From JANLTP01 sp031363055 (GTDB lineage Bacteria; Pseudomonadota; Gammaproteobacteria; Burkholderiales; Burkholderiaceae_E): 40,999 bases of DNA. Positions 16,660 through 24,343 of the stretch are shown here, one piece after another. The notes under the pieces are model-generated. The model saw only the letters and a program-made list of their open reading frames with translations, had not been told where the DNA came from and did not search any database. The DNA lies in contig JANLTP010000111.1 in NCBI GenBank assembly GCA_031363055.1, forward strand, positions 1 to 40,999, written 5' to 3'. Both the position numbers and the translations under genes were made by a program. Every line of letters begins with the position of its first letter. The stretch's first letter is position 1.

Positions 16660-17157
16660 TGGCCCCGGCGAATTCATCGCCGTAAAGTCAGCTCGGGCAA
16701 TCAGTCGTCGCTCGCTCATCAACGTTGCGCGAAGCGTTTCACGCATCAGGCGATCGAGCTCGGCGCGAGTATCGGTCGTGAGCGCGTTGGACGGCTCGAA
16801 CAACCAGTCGGTCAGCGCAACCAGTTGCTGTTCGGCCGCGCTCAAAGCCCGCTCGAGATCGGCCTGCCGCAACGGCATTGAGGTTGGCTCTGTGGTTAAC
16901 TTCGAACTGACCATAGTCGGCACCACAACACCCGCCGCCACTGCCCGTGCAATGATGGCAGAGCAGCCGGTCTGTATCGTCTCGAGTTGGCTGCGCAAGA
17001 GATCCGGTGACCAGACCAGCAGACTTTCGAACTTGCCGAGTACGTCGAGCACACCCGCCAACTGGCCTCTAGCGTGATCGGATTGGAGCTCCGGCAACAC
17101 AACCTCGCGCAAACTGCACAGCAGACCATCGACCAGCGCTGGCAGGGACTGATTCAC
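16633..17157 (-). CDS. Small helical protein paired with the kinase (LvaB/DUF6285-like, tentative)
   Basis: A 174-residue, mostly helical, soluble protein: LVDGLLCSLREVVLPELQSD, then LAGVLDVLGKFESLLVWSPDLLRSQL, and a long helix ADLERALSAAEQQLVALTDW. The pattern of an opening LLxxLREvvLPEL and position directly behind a phosphotransferase gene recall LvaB, the small protein (DUF6285) needed by the hydroxyacyl-CoA kinase LvaA of Pseudomonas levulinate catabolism; direct similarity is weak by eye. The start is GTG at 17157, overlapping the kinase stop codon as GTGA, a classic translational coupling. Its last residues are encoded by a tandem repeat array, so the natural C-terminus may have been altered. 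Function inferred only from context. Confidence 0.7.
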   Translation of the reverse strand: MNQSLPALVDGLLCSLREVVLPELQSDHARGQLAGVLDVLGKFESLLVWSPDLLRSQLETIQTGCSAIIARAVAAGVVVPTMVSSKLTTEPTSMPLRQADLERALSAAEQQLVALTDWLFEPSNALTTDTRAELDRLMRETLRATLMSERRLIARADFTAMNSPGPTVSVVSCP

Positions 17158-18087
17158 GGCGCAAGCTCGATCAATCGGTTGAGCTCCAGCAAGATTGGCG
17201 CCAATTGAAATCCCATCGCGGCCATTCGAATATCATCGGCTCGGCCGGATTCAATTCGCTGCAAGGCATCGATCAGTAGTGCCGCCATTTTGAACTGTAC
17301 CAGCGCTTCATAGTAGCGGACCCGTTCTGGCCGAACGACGAAGCCGGTCTGTTGCTGGTAGCGATCGTAAAACGCTTCGCGCTCGATCAATCCACCGATG
17401 CGCGTCGTACCGCCCGAGAAGGTCCGTGATCCGGCCCAGGCAATATCTTCATGCGGATCGCCGAGATGGACCAGTTCCCAGTCGAGGATTGCGGTAATCC
17501 GACCGTCTCGCTGCAAGAAATTTCCAACTCGGTAGTCGCCGTGAACGACCGTAATTCGATCAGCAACCGGTGCGTTGGTTTCGAGCCAGCGCTCGGCGTA
17601 GTGCATCTGGGGCGGTGTCCGCTTGCCTGGTAAACCGGCATGTTTCGCCCAACGATTCAGCTCGAGCACCGCCGTATTGGCAACATTCACCAGAGCCTTC
17701 GGCGGTAAGCGTTTTGCCGTCTCGCTTGCCCGCCAATCAAACGCATGAATAGCGGCCAGGGCGTCTGCAAAGTCACTGCCGAGCGAGCGATTCATCGCCT
17801 CGCCGCGTTCATCGGCCGCTCCTTTCCACGGCATTGGCGTATCGCCGTCCATACGTTGCGTGACGAGAAACGGCGCACCCAGCACGTATTCATCGTCGCT
17901 GAACGCGAGTGCTTGCGGAATCGGCAGTCCTCGTACACCGGCCAACGCGGTCAGCGAGTGGAACTCTGGTTCCGCGCTGTAGGGTGCTTGCAAGCCGCAA
18001 GCCAGAAACTCGAACCGGGCGGCCCCAGTGGCTTTGCAAAAGCGCCTGCAGCCGCAGCGGCAATTCAGGCGACGCAGTGTCAAACAT
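17154..18087 (-). pseudogene. Phosphotransferase (LvaA/ACAD10-like hydroxyacyl-CoA kinase), N-lobe deleted and frameshifted
   Basis: The C-terminal lobe is a good APH-family kinase: VVHGDYRVGNFL holds the catalytic Asp and the metal-binding Asn, and AILDWELVHLGDPHED the metal-binding Asp. In catabolic clusters such proteins phosphorylate 4-hydroxyacyl-CoA esters. The 5' end is damaged. From ATG 18087 one frame gives MFDTASPELPLRLQALLQSH and WGRPVRVSGLRLA, a normal beginning, and then runs into foreign residues. The continuation APYSAEPEFHSLTALAGV lies in another frame. The segment expected in between (the glycine-rich GGASxETW loop and the lysine strand LVLR, about 35 residues) is missing. 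The junction sits at a tandem GGCTTGC GGCTTGC. The second frame is open back to 18083 but starts with an Arg/Cys-rich text that is an artefact. Without the N-lobe the kinase cannot bind ATP normally. It couples by GTGA to the small protein gene. Confidence 0.78.
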
Positions 18088-18174
18088 GATCAAACCGCAC
18101 CGGATCGGCGACGATAAATCGAACAACACCGCCGTGAATATTCATCGTTGCGATGAGGTCATCGTTGCACGCGA

Positions 18175-19476
18175 TCAATTTTCATTCAACAGCACCAACG
18201 CGCGTTGTGCCGCCACTCTCGCCGTGAACGCACAGGCTTGAGTACCGCCATCGCCATAGTCCTTGACGGCATCGCCGACATGCCAGAAATTTTGCAGCGG
18301 CGTATCCTGCGACAGGTCATAACCGGCGCACGAGCGCTGCGCCGGCCACTCACCGCGCATGACTCGAACCGACAACATCCGGGCGGCGTCAAAACCCGAA
18401 AACTCATCGCGAAGATCCTGCAATGAGGCCGCCACTTCGGTGGCTTCGTCGAAATCGCCAATCGCCGGCTTTGGCACCGCGTAGGCGACATACAAGTGCC
18501 ATCCGGGCGGCGCCAGTTCGGGACAGGTAGCGGTCAGCTCGCCCAGATTGCACAAGCGTCGCGTCTTGCCAAATGTCACGAGACCTGGCGCATCGACCAA
18601 TCGTTCACGAGTGGCAAAGTTGATCACGATGTTGGCGGCCGGCCGAGGCAATGTTCGCGCCTTTTCGATGTAGCCGCTGCCGAAGGCTTCGGCGCCGGCC
18701 AGTGCCACCGATGCAGTCGGGCCGGCATTGCTGATGACCGATCGCACATCGATGTGTTGCGTAATACCGGCCTTGGTGACCGCAAGGCCGGTGACCCTTG
18801 CGCCAGACGTATGTAATGCAGTTGCAGCGCTGTCCAACCAGACTTCCCCACCGTGTCGGCGAATACCGTCGGCGAGATCGTTCCAGAGACCGATCGTGCC
18901 GCGTGGGCAAAATCCGAAGCGTTTGAACGCACCCTTGACCGCGAAGTAGGTCAGAAACGCACGCGCTGGTAACTCATCGGAATTCACCGCGAAGATGGCG
19001 GCACACAAATTGCGAAAAATCGCGTGCACGGTTTCGTTGCTGGTATAGGTATTCAGCCACTCTTGCGTGCTGAGCTTGGCCTCAGGCAAATCGCCAGCGC
19101 GTGCATCGGCGAATTTGGCGCCGATCTTGGCCGCCTGTTTGGTGAAGCCTCCAAGTAGCAGACCCCAGCCGCCGCCCTTCGAGACATTGATCAATTTTCG
19201 ATCAATCCGAAACAAGGTTGCCGGACTTGGTTCACGCAAATCCAGGGCGACGCCGAGCATCGCGAAGGTTTCTTCGAAGACGCCACCCAACTCGATGGCG
19301 ATCGCACCGATATTGACGGTAAAGCCATCAATCTGCTCACTCGACGCACGTCCGCCAACCCGATCGCGCGACTCGATGACCAACACCTTTTTGCCGGCGG
19401 CCACCAGACGCGCAGCCGCACACAAGCCACCTGCGCCGGCTCCTATCACCGCTACGTCATAAATTTGAGAACTCAT
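18175..19476 (-). CDS. NAD(P)/FAD-dependent oxidoreductase (phytoene desaturase/amine oxidase-like)
   Basis: A 433-residue flavoprotein with the FAD-binding N-terminus VAVIGAGAGGLCAAARL (GxGxxG), the ERxGGR-type motif ESRDRVGGRASSEQIDGF, and the C-terminal FAD motif NFWHVGDAVKDYGDGGTQAC. A middle substrate domain of about 250 residues has no strong hydrophobic segment. The closest general group is phytoene-desaturase-like and monoamine-oxidase-like enzymes, which desaturate or isomerise hydrophobic substrates; the reaction here cannot be read from sequence. Its ATG at 19476 follows directly after the TGA of the hydrolase gene, so it is translated in the operon. The 87 bp between its stop and the kinase start hold nothing obvious. 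Confidence 0.87.
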   Translation of the reverse strand: MSSQIYDVAVIGAGAGGLCAAARLVAAGKKVLVIESRDRVGGRASSEQIDGFTVNIGAIAIELGGVFEETFAMLGVALDLREPSPATLFRIDRKLINVSKGGGWGLLLGGFTKQAAKIGAKFADARAGDLPEAKLSTQEWLNTYTSNETVHAIFRNLCAAIFAVNSDELPARAFLTYFAVKGAFKRFGFCPRGTIGLWNDLADGIRRHGGEVWLDSAATALHTSGARVTGLAVTKAGITQHIDVRSVISNAGPTASVALAGAEAFGSGYIEKARTLPRPAANIVINFATRERLVDAPGLVTFGKTRRLCNLGELTATCPELAPPGWHLYVAYAVPKPAIGDFDEATEVAASLQDLRDEFSGFDAARMLSVRVMRGEWPAQRSCAGYDLSQDTPLQNFWHVGDAVKDYGDGGTQACAFTARVAAQRALVLLNEN

Positions 19477-20430
19477 TCAGGTGGCTTGTCGGAGCACAGC
19501 GAGATGGGACTGCAGGAACTGCCCGATTGAGGCAATCGCATCGCGCGCGGCTTTCAAGTCACGCGGAAATAACTGAAACACGTGAATCATTTGTGGATAG
19601 ACCTCGAGCTGCACCGACACCCCGGCCTGTCGAGCCTTGCTGGCAAAATCGCGTGTGTCATCGAGCAAGGTCTCGCGCGATCCGACCTGCATCAGCAGCG
19701 GCGGCAAGCCTTGCAGCTCACCCAACTGCGGCGACGCCAACGGATCGTCAGCGCGGCCACCCGTGCCCAGGTATTGTTGCGCCATCGCCAGAACCACCGG
19801 ACGTTGATTGATAGGGTCGATGCTGGCGCGACTGTTAAAACTCTCGCCCGAGGCCGAAAGGTCGGTCCAGGCGGACATCAGCACCGCTGCGGCCGGCAAG
19901 CGCTGCTGGCGGGCCCGCAGCGATAACATGGCCGACACACACAGGCCGGCACCGGCCGAATCACCGACCAGGGCGATCCGCTGTGGCGCATGACCCTGGG
20001 CCAGCAACCAATCATAGACGGTCAAAACATCACCGAGGGCGGCTGGAAAAACATGTTCCGGTGCCAGCCGGTAGTCAATACCGAGCACGGCACAGCCGCT
20101 GGCCTTGCTGATCTCGGCGATGAGCTCGAGGTGTGAGCGGACCGAGCCGACCTTGAAGCCACCGCCATGTACAAACAACAGGACCGGCTCGCTCGGCTGG
20201 CCTGCCGGCTGTTCCAAACGGGTTTCACCGACCCGGAATGCGTTGACCCAGAATGCGCTGACGCCACCGGCAGAAATCGGCCACCAGTTGATCATCGGCG
20301 CCGATGCCGAATACAGCTCTTCCCAATCGCGGCGCATCTGTTCAACCGGGGTCGAACGATTCCAGCCTCGATAAACATTGCTGATTCGCGCGATGACCGC
20401 GTCGACAGCGTTTTCGTCAGCCACGCTCAT
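19477..20430 (-). CDS. Alpha/beta hydrolase (hormone-sensitive-lipase family esterase)
   Basis: A 317-residue alpha/beta-hydrolase of the HSL (family IV) type. The oxyanion motif is HGGGFKVGSVRS (HGGG about 88-91), the nucleophile is the Ser in VGDSAGAGL (about residue 158), DYRLAPEHVFPAALGD is typical of the family, and the acid and base are in LLDDTRDF and IHVFQLFP. Such enzymes cleave carboxylic esters or lactones in the cytoplasm. The ATG at 20430 overlaps the SDR stop as ATGA, which decides the start against a TTG three codons earlier. The next gene begins right at its stop codon. In this pathway it could hydrolyse an ester or lactone intermediate, which is inference. Confidence 0.9.
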   Translation of the reverse strand: MSVADENAVDAVIARISNVYRGWNRSTPVEQMRRDWEELYSASAPMINWWPISAGGVSAFWVNAFRVGETRLEQPAGQPSEPVLLFVHGGGFKVGSVRSHLELIAEISKASGCAVLGIDYRLAPEHVFPAALGDVLTVYDWLLAQGHAPQRIALVGDSAGAGLCVSAMLSLRARQQRLPAAAVLMSAWTDLSASGESFNSRASIDPINQRPVVLAMAQQYLGTGGRADDPLASPQLGELQGLPPLLMQVGSRETLLDDTRDFASKARQAGVSVQLEVYPQMIHVFQLFPRDLKAARDAIASIGQFLQSHLAVLRQAT

Positions 20431-21179
20431 TGCCCGCAACCCATGCCGCCCGACACGCCGAGCGTTTCGCCGGTGATGTAGCCGGCCTCCTTCGAGACCA
20501 GAAAGGCAACGGCTGCGGCCACTTCGTCGGCCGATCCGAGACGACCCACCAAGGTTGCGGCGGTCATGGCATCGCGCAATTTGTCGCCGCCTGCCTGGAC
20601 CGCTTTGCGCAACAAGGGTGTGTCAATCGGTCCCGGTGCAATGACATTGGCGGTGATCCCCTTGCGACCGTTCTCGCGGGCAATTGAACGGGTAAACGCA
20701 ATGACGCCACCCTTGGCTGCGGCATAAACCGCACCGCCTCGTGAGCCCAGGCGTCCGGCCTCCGAGGCGATGTTGATGATTCGCCCGAACCCGGCGGCTT
20801 GCATGGCCGGCAACACTGCGTGTGTGGTGGCGAACACGGCCTCCAGATTGACGGCCAGCAACATGCGCCAATCGGCAGCTCGAGTCTTGGTAAAGAACGC
20901 ATGCTGATCGACACCGACATTATTGATCAACGTATCGAAGGGCTCATGCTCGCCAATGACCTGCGCCACCCGATCGAGCTCGGTGACATCCAGCTCGACC
21001 GCGCTGGCGCCGATTTCAGCGGCGAGCCGGTTCGCCGCGCTCAGATCGAGATCGGCAATCAGCACCTGTGCTCCTTCGGCCGCCAGACGACGTGCGATCG
21101 CCGCGCCGATGCCGTGCGCACCGCCCGTGAGGAACACCCGTCGACCGGCGAGCTGCGCAGCGGTTTGAACAGCGCTCAC
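20427..21179 (-). CDS. Short-chain dehydrogenase/reductase
   Basis: A 250-residue classical SDR. The cofactor motif is TGGAHGIGAAIA (from residue 18). An acidic residue after the second strand (IADLDLS) suggests NAD(H) preference. NNVG lies near 86-89, S139 in NIASEAGRLG, and the catalytic Y152 and K156 in VYAAAKGG. It probably oxidises a hydroxy-acyl-CoA or alcohol intermediate. The start is GTG at 21179, three bases after the stop of the enoyl-CoA hydratase gene, and its stop overlaps the hydrolase start, so it is in the middle of the operon. Confidence 0.91.
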   Translation of the reverse strand: MSAVQTAAQLAGRRVFLTGGAHGIGAAIARRLAAEGAQVLIADLDLSAANRLAAEIGASAVELDVTELDRVAQVIGEHEPFDTLINNVGVDQHAFFTKTRAADWRMLLAVNLEAVFATTHAVLPAMQAAGFGRIINIASEAGRLGSRGGAVYAAAKGGVIAFTRSIARENGRKGITANVIAPGPIDTPLLRKAVQAGGDKLRDAMTAATLVGRLGSADEVAAAVAFLVSKEAGYITGETLGVSGGMGCGQ

Positions 21180-21182
21180 CGA

Positions 21183-22007
21183 TCAGTGGCCGGTAAACCG
21201 GGGGGCACGCCGCTCGATCACGGCCGCCAATCCCTCGAGCGCATCGGCCATGCCGCACAACTGCGCTTGCGTACGATTTTCCTCAGGCATACAAGCCTCG
21301 ATACCCTGGCCGATGCCACTCCACAATAATCGTTTGGTAGCCGCCAGCGCAGCCGGCGCGCCCGCCGCCAACTGCCGCGCCAACGCCAACGATTCGCTGG
21401 CCAATTGATCGTCAGCGACAACCCGGGTCACCAGACCCATGTCGAGCGCTTGCGGTGCTGTGATGACGGGATTGAGCATCAGGATTTCCATCGCCTTGCG
21501 CAGTCCCACCAATTGGGTCAGACTGACCGATACACCGGCGTCCGGAACCATGCCGACGCGGGTGGCGCCGGCCAGAAATTTTGAAGAGGCGGCGGCCACC
21601 ACCAGGTCAGCGCAGCAGACCAGGCCCATGCCACCACCGCCGGCCGCAAAACCTTGCACCGACACGATCACCGGCGCGTTCAAGCGTATCAGCAGGCTGG
21701 CGACGATTTGCAAATACGAAGTCGCCATCCGAATGTAATCAGGCAAGTCCGCACCTTTGGCCGCAAATGCATGGACGTCGCCGCCAGCACAAAAGTTCTT
21801 ACCCTCGCCGGTCAGCAAAACAGCCCGCACACGCGGGTCGCCGTGGATCTGCATCGCCACGCCATGAAAGGCCTTGAGCAGTTCGATGTCGAGGCCGTTG
21901 GCCGACTCCGGCCGGTTCAGTCGCAGATGCGCGACGCCGTCAGGATCCAGGTCGAGCAGAACCGGGCCGCTTGCCACCAACGCTTCAGAGTTCCTGGGCT
22001 TATTCAT
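21183..22007 (-). CDS. Enoyl-CoA hydratase/isomerase family protein
   Basis: A 274-residue crotonase. Marks are RLNRPESANGLD, the oxyanion segments LTGEGKNFCAGGDVHAFA and VSVQGFAAGGGGMGLVCCADL, and FLAGATRVGMVPDAGVS. In typical hydratases an E sits in place of the A of FLAGATRVG and another E further on (PExxLG); here the first is not obvious and the second position reads PDAG, so isomerase or another crotonase chemistry is as likely as hydration. The ATG at 22007 lies in the last of four tandem ATGAAxAAGCC copies, so several start codons in more than one frame precede the real one. It follows the dioxygenase beta gene after 116 bp and couples closely to the SDR gene. Confidence 0.88.
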   Translation of the reverse strand: MNKPRNSEALVASGPVLLDLDPDGVAHLRLNRPESANGLDIELLKAFHGVAMQIHGDPRVRAVLLTGEGKNFCAGGDVHAFAAKGADLPDYIRMATSYLQIVASLLIRLNAPVIVSVQGFAAGGGGMGLVCCADLVVAAASSKFLAGATRVGMVPDAGVSVSLTQLVGLRKAMEILMLNPVITAPQALDMGLVTRVVADDQLASESLALARQLAAGAPAALAATKRLLWSGIGQGIEACMPEENRTQAQLCGMADALEGLAAVIERRAPRFTGH

Positions 22008-22060
22008 CAGTTCGGCTTCTTCATCAGTTCGGCTTATTCATCGGCTTATTCATCGGTTTT
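21997..22060 (-). repeat. Reiterated start-codon repeat before the enoyl-CoA hydratase
   Basis: On the plus strand, two 17-bp units (GGCTTATTCATCAGTTC at 21997-22013 and GGCTTCTTCATCAGTTC at 22014-22030) are followed by two 12-bp units GGCTTATTCATC (22031-22042, 22043-22054) and a degenerate one. On the coding strand this gives ATGAATAAGCC, ATGAATAAGCC, ATGAAGAAGCC and finally the ATGAATAAGCC of the gene itself. A TGA lies between some copies. Confidence 0.9.
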
Positions 22061-22123
22061 TATCATCAGCTTGGTTGATCGGTGTCTTCACGTCGCGGTC
22101 CGTTGGCGCCTGGCCATTAAAAG

Positions 22124-22606
22124 CTAAATCAGAAACGCCATCGTCGACAGCGCCCGATCGTTGTTCACAAGAATAACTTTCTTCATGACCATACGCAGGA
22201 CACCCGATTCGCGCCGCAAATGGTATTCATTTCTCGACGCCCAGATCGTCTCGCCGCGATGGCTGGACTCGAACACCATGGCATTGGCGGTCACGCGGAC
22301 CTCGTCGCCCGCAACCGCTAACAGTTCGACATTGGAGATGATGCGACGCAACCTTGAACGGGGTGTCTGACTGAAACGCTTGCCGGTGTGAAATTGCTTG
22401 ATGCGCAACGCAATTCTCGATCGATTGTCATAGATGATCGACATCTCGCGCTCGGGATCACCGCCGTCACCATTGGCGGGAATCCAGTAGATGGCGTCAT
22501 CAGTCCAGAGCGCCTCCCAGGCGTCATACTCATGGTCATCTTGCAGGCGCGCTTCTCGATAGATGAACTGCGTCAATTCGTAGACCAGGCTGGCTGAGTC
22601 AACCAT
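22124..22606 (-). CDS. Aromatic-ring-hydroxylating dioxygenase, beta subunit
   Basis: The 160-residue product matches the small structural subunit of Rieske dioxygenases (SnoaL/NTF2-like cone fold): FIYREARLQDDHEYDAWEALW, YWIPANGDGG, SRLRRIISNVEL, and the C-terminal IWASRNEYHLRRESG and VMKKVILVNNDRALS. It has no catalytic residues and stabilises the alpha3-beta3 oligomer. The ATG at 22606 overlaps the last base of the alpha-subunit stop (TGATG), which sets the start in preference to a TTG one codon earlier. Confidence 0.92.
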   Translation of the reverse strand: MVDSASLVYELTQFIYREARLQDDHEYDAWEALWTDDAIYWIPANGDGGDPEREMSIIYDNRSRIALRIKQFHTGKRFSQTPRSRLRRIISNVELLAVAGDEVRVTANAMVFESSHRGETIWASRNEYHLRRESGVLRMVMKKVILVNNDRALSTMAFLI

Positions 22607-23895
22607 CAATCAGCCTCCATCAACGTTCGATAGTGGCCCCACATTCCACGCGAGGGTACCTCGTCGGTCGCGTCGCCAATCCGGAAGCCCTCGGCATCGA
22701 TACGCTCGCGATGATTGCCACGACCGAGATACAGCCACTCGGGATTAAGTGCCTGCACGCCACGTTGTGTACGCTCGTACATCTCGGTATCGTCGGCCAA
22801 CAGGAATCCGGCCGGCCCGACCGAGCCCATGGTCTGTTGTCGCATGCGGCGATTCAGATCGGGGGCGCCCTTGAACTGCAGCGCGGTCACATGTTGTACC
22901 GTTTCGTTCACCGCTAACGGCTGGATCACGAACAACTGGATTTCAGCGATGAACAGATTGGGGAAGATCATGGTGTGCGGCGTACCGTCGATCATGATCT
23001 GCCGGGCGCGCTCCTCACCGTAGGCTGCCTGCATTTTTGCGGTGTAGTCCGGCATACGTTCAGCGCTGGTGTTGAACCAACCCATCGGTTTGCCGAGACG
23101 TCGAAACTCCGGTCGCAGATCATTTTCAGAATGCCCGTTGCCGAAGTACCTCGACACGGCAGTCGAATCGCTGCTGTACAGCGCAGCGATGCCGCTCTTG
23201 GCGACCTCGAAGATCGACGCATGCACAAACGACGGGTGATAACCATCGGTTTCATTCTCAACCAGAAACTTCCAGTTGGCTCGGGCCCGGTGCTTCAAAA
23301 ATCCAGCGTTGATTTCGACTTCGCCCTCGGGCGAATTCATGACCAGCAGGTCGATCGAGCTGCGGGCCGCGCCTAGATGCTCGATCAGGGAGTGTCCTTC
23401 GGCCGCCAGCGAGCCGAACACAAAACCTTTGTAGGTCGCGACGCGCGGCACCCGACCGAGCCCCAGAGTGTCGCGATCCACACCCTCGTAGCCGGATGGA
23501 AACGGATAGCCGCGCAACTGTCCCTGATTTGAAAACGTCCAGCCGTGGTACGGACAGGTAAAGCTGCGTGCGTTGCCCCGTTCGGAAACACAGACCTGAT
23601 TGCCTCGGTGCGGGCAGCGGTTATGAAGCAAGTGAATCTGGCCGTCGCGGTCCCGAGTCATGATGACCGGTTCCGGGCCGATGGACTTCATGACGTAGTC
23701 GTTGGGTAGCGGCACCTCACTCACATGGCCGACATAAACCCAGGTGCGGTACCAGATTTTTTGCAGTTCAACCTCGAAAATGGCTGCATCGGTATAGAGC
23801 GCACCATGCACCCGGTCCGCCTGTATGAGACGAGCCCAGTCAGGAGCAGCATGGGTCAACGCACGCTCAGCGGTGCTCGTGCTGCAGCCACTCAT
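22606..23895 (-). CDS. Aromatic-ring-hydroxylating dioxygenase, alpha subunit
   Basis: The catalytic subunit of a Rieske non-haem iron oxygenase. The [2Fe-2S] ligands are in CPHRGN (Cys, His) and CPYHGW (Cys, His), 18 residues apart. The mononuclear iron site is in NETDGYHPSFVHAS, with the bridging Asp and two His of the family. The oxygenase inserts both atoms of O2 (or one) into an aromatic or related ring using electrons from a ferredoxin such as the one encoded divergently. The frame extends to a GTG at 23937, but the -10 element of the promoter at 23941-23946 would start the RNA at about 23934, after that GTG, so I take the ATG at 23895 (429 residues) although no clear ribosome binding site precedes it. 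It is the first gene of the operon, and its promoter contains the TetR-type palindrome. No dedicated reductase is in the window. Confidence 0.9.
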   Translation of the reverse strand: MSGCSTSTAERALTHAAPDWARLIQADRVHGALYTDAAIFEVELQKIWYRTWVYVGHVSEVPLPNDYVMKSIGPEPVIMTRDRDGQIHLLHNRCPHRGNQVCVSERGNARSFTCPYHGWTFSNQGQLRGYPFPSGYEGVDRDTLGLGRVPRVATYKGFVFGSLAAEGHSLIEHLGAARSSIDLLVMNSPEGEVEINAGFLKHRARANWKFLVENETDGYHPSFVHASIFEVAKSGIAALYSSDSTAVSRYFGNGHSENDLRPEFRRLGKPMGWFNTSAERMPDYTAKMQAAYGEERARQIMIDGTPHTMIFPNLFIAEIQLFVIQPLAVNETVQHVTALQFKGAPDLNRRMRQQTMGSVGPAGFLLADDTEMYERTQRGVQALNPEWLYLGRGNHRERIDAEGFRIGDATDEVPSRGMWGHYRTLMEAD

Positions 23896-23940
23896 TTCGC
23901 GGGTACCGTTCAATAGGTCTCTCAAAATATAATTCACTCA

Positions 23941-23970
23941 ATAATAGACCGTCTGGACGGTCTATGTCAA
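23941..23970 (-). promoter_or_regulatory. Dioxygenase operon promoter with operator palindrome in its spacer
   Basis: Read on the minus strand, TTGACA (23965-23970) and TATTAT (23941-23946) are separated by 18 bp, a near-consensus sigma-70 promoter. A palindrome at 23944-23965 fills this spacer: ATAGACCGTC, a TG centre, and the exact inverted arm GACGGTCTAT. A repressor bound there would cover the RNA polymerase site completely. The same kind of site occurs in the promoter at 13328-13355 beside tetR. The ferredoxin gene starts 58 bp to the right on the other strand and may be controlled from the same site. Confidence 0.75.
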
Positions 23971-24022
23971 TATAGAATCGAGGTTTTGTATTGCTTAACT
24001 GATTGATCAAGGATCCGCTGTC

Positions 24023-24343
24023 ATGGTCACCATCACGTTCATTGAGAGTACTGGTATCGTACATACCGTCGACGCATCGATCGAGCGAACATTGATGCAG
24101 ATCGCGGTCGAACATCGCGTACCCGGTATTCTGGCCGAATGCGGCGGCTCCTGCAGTTGCGGCACTTGCCATGCCTACATGGACCCGAGCCGACTGGCTG
24201 CGTTTCCGGACATCTCGGAGACCGAGGCCTTCATGCTCGAGATCGTCCCCGACCCGCGTCCCGAAAGTCGCTTGTGCTGCCAGATACCGATGCAGGCAGC
24301 GTTTGACGGTATGGTGATTCATTTGCCGAGTGAGCAATTGTGA
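24023..24343 (+). CDS. [2Fe-2S] ferredoxin
   Basis: A 106-residue adrenodoxin/putidaredoxin-type ferredoxin. Cluster ligands are C40, C46 and C49 in ECGGSCSCGTCH, with the fourth at C85 or C86 in RLCCQIP. It carries electrons one at a time to the oxygenase component of Rieske dioxygenases or P450s. The ATG at 24023 follows AAGGAT with 7-bp spacing. It is divergent from the dioxygenase alpha gene with the operator in between, which supports its role as the electron donor of that enzyme. Its stop codon is the first triplet of a 16-bp repeat array. Confidence 0.93.
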   Translation: MVTITFIESTGIVHTVDASIERTLMQIAVEHRVPGILAECGGSCSCGTCHAYMDPSRLAAFPDISETEAFMLEIVPDPRPESRLCCQIPMQAAFDGMVIHLPSEQL

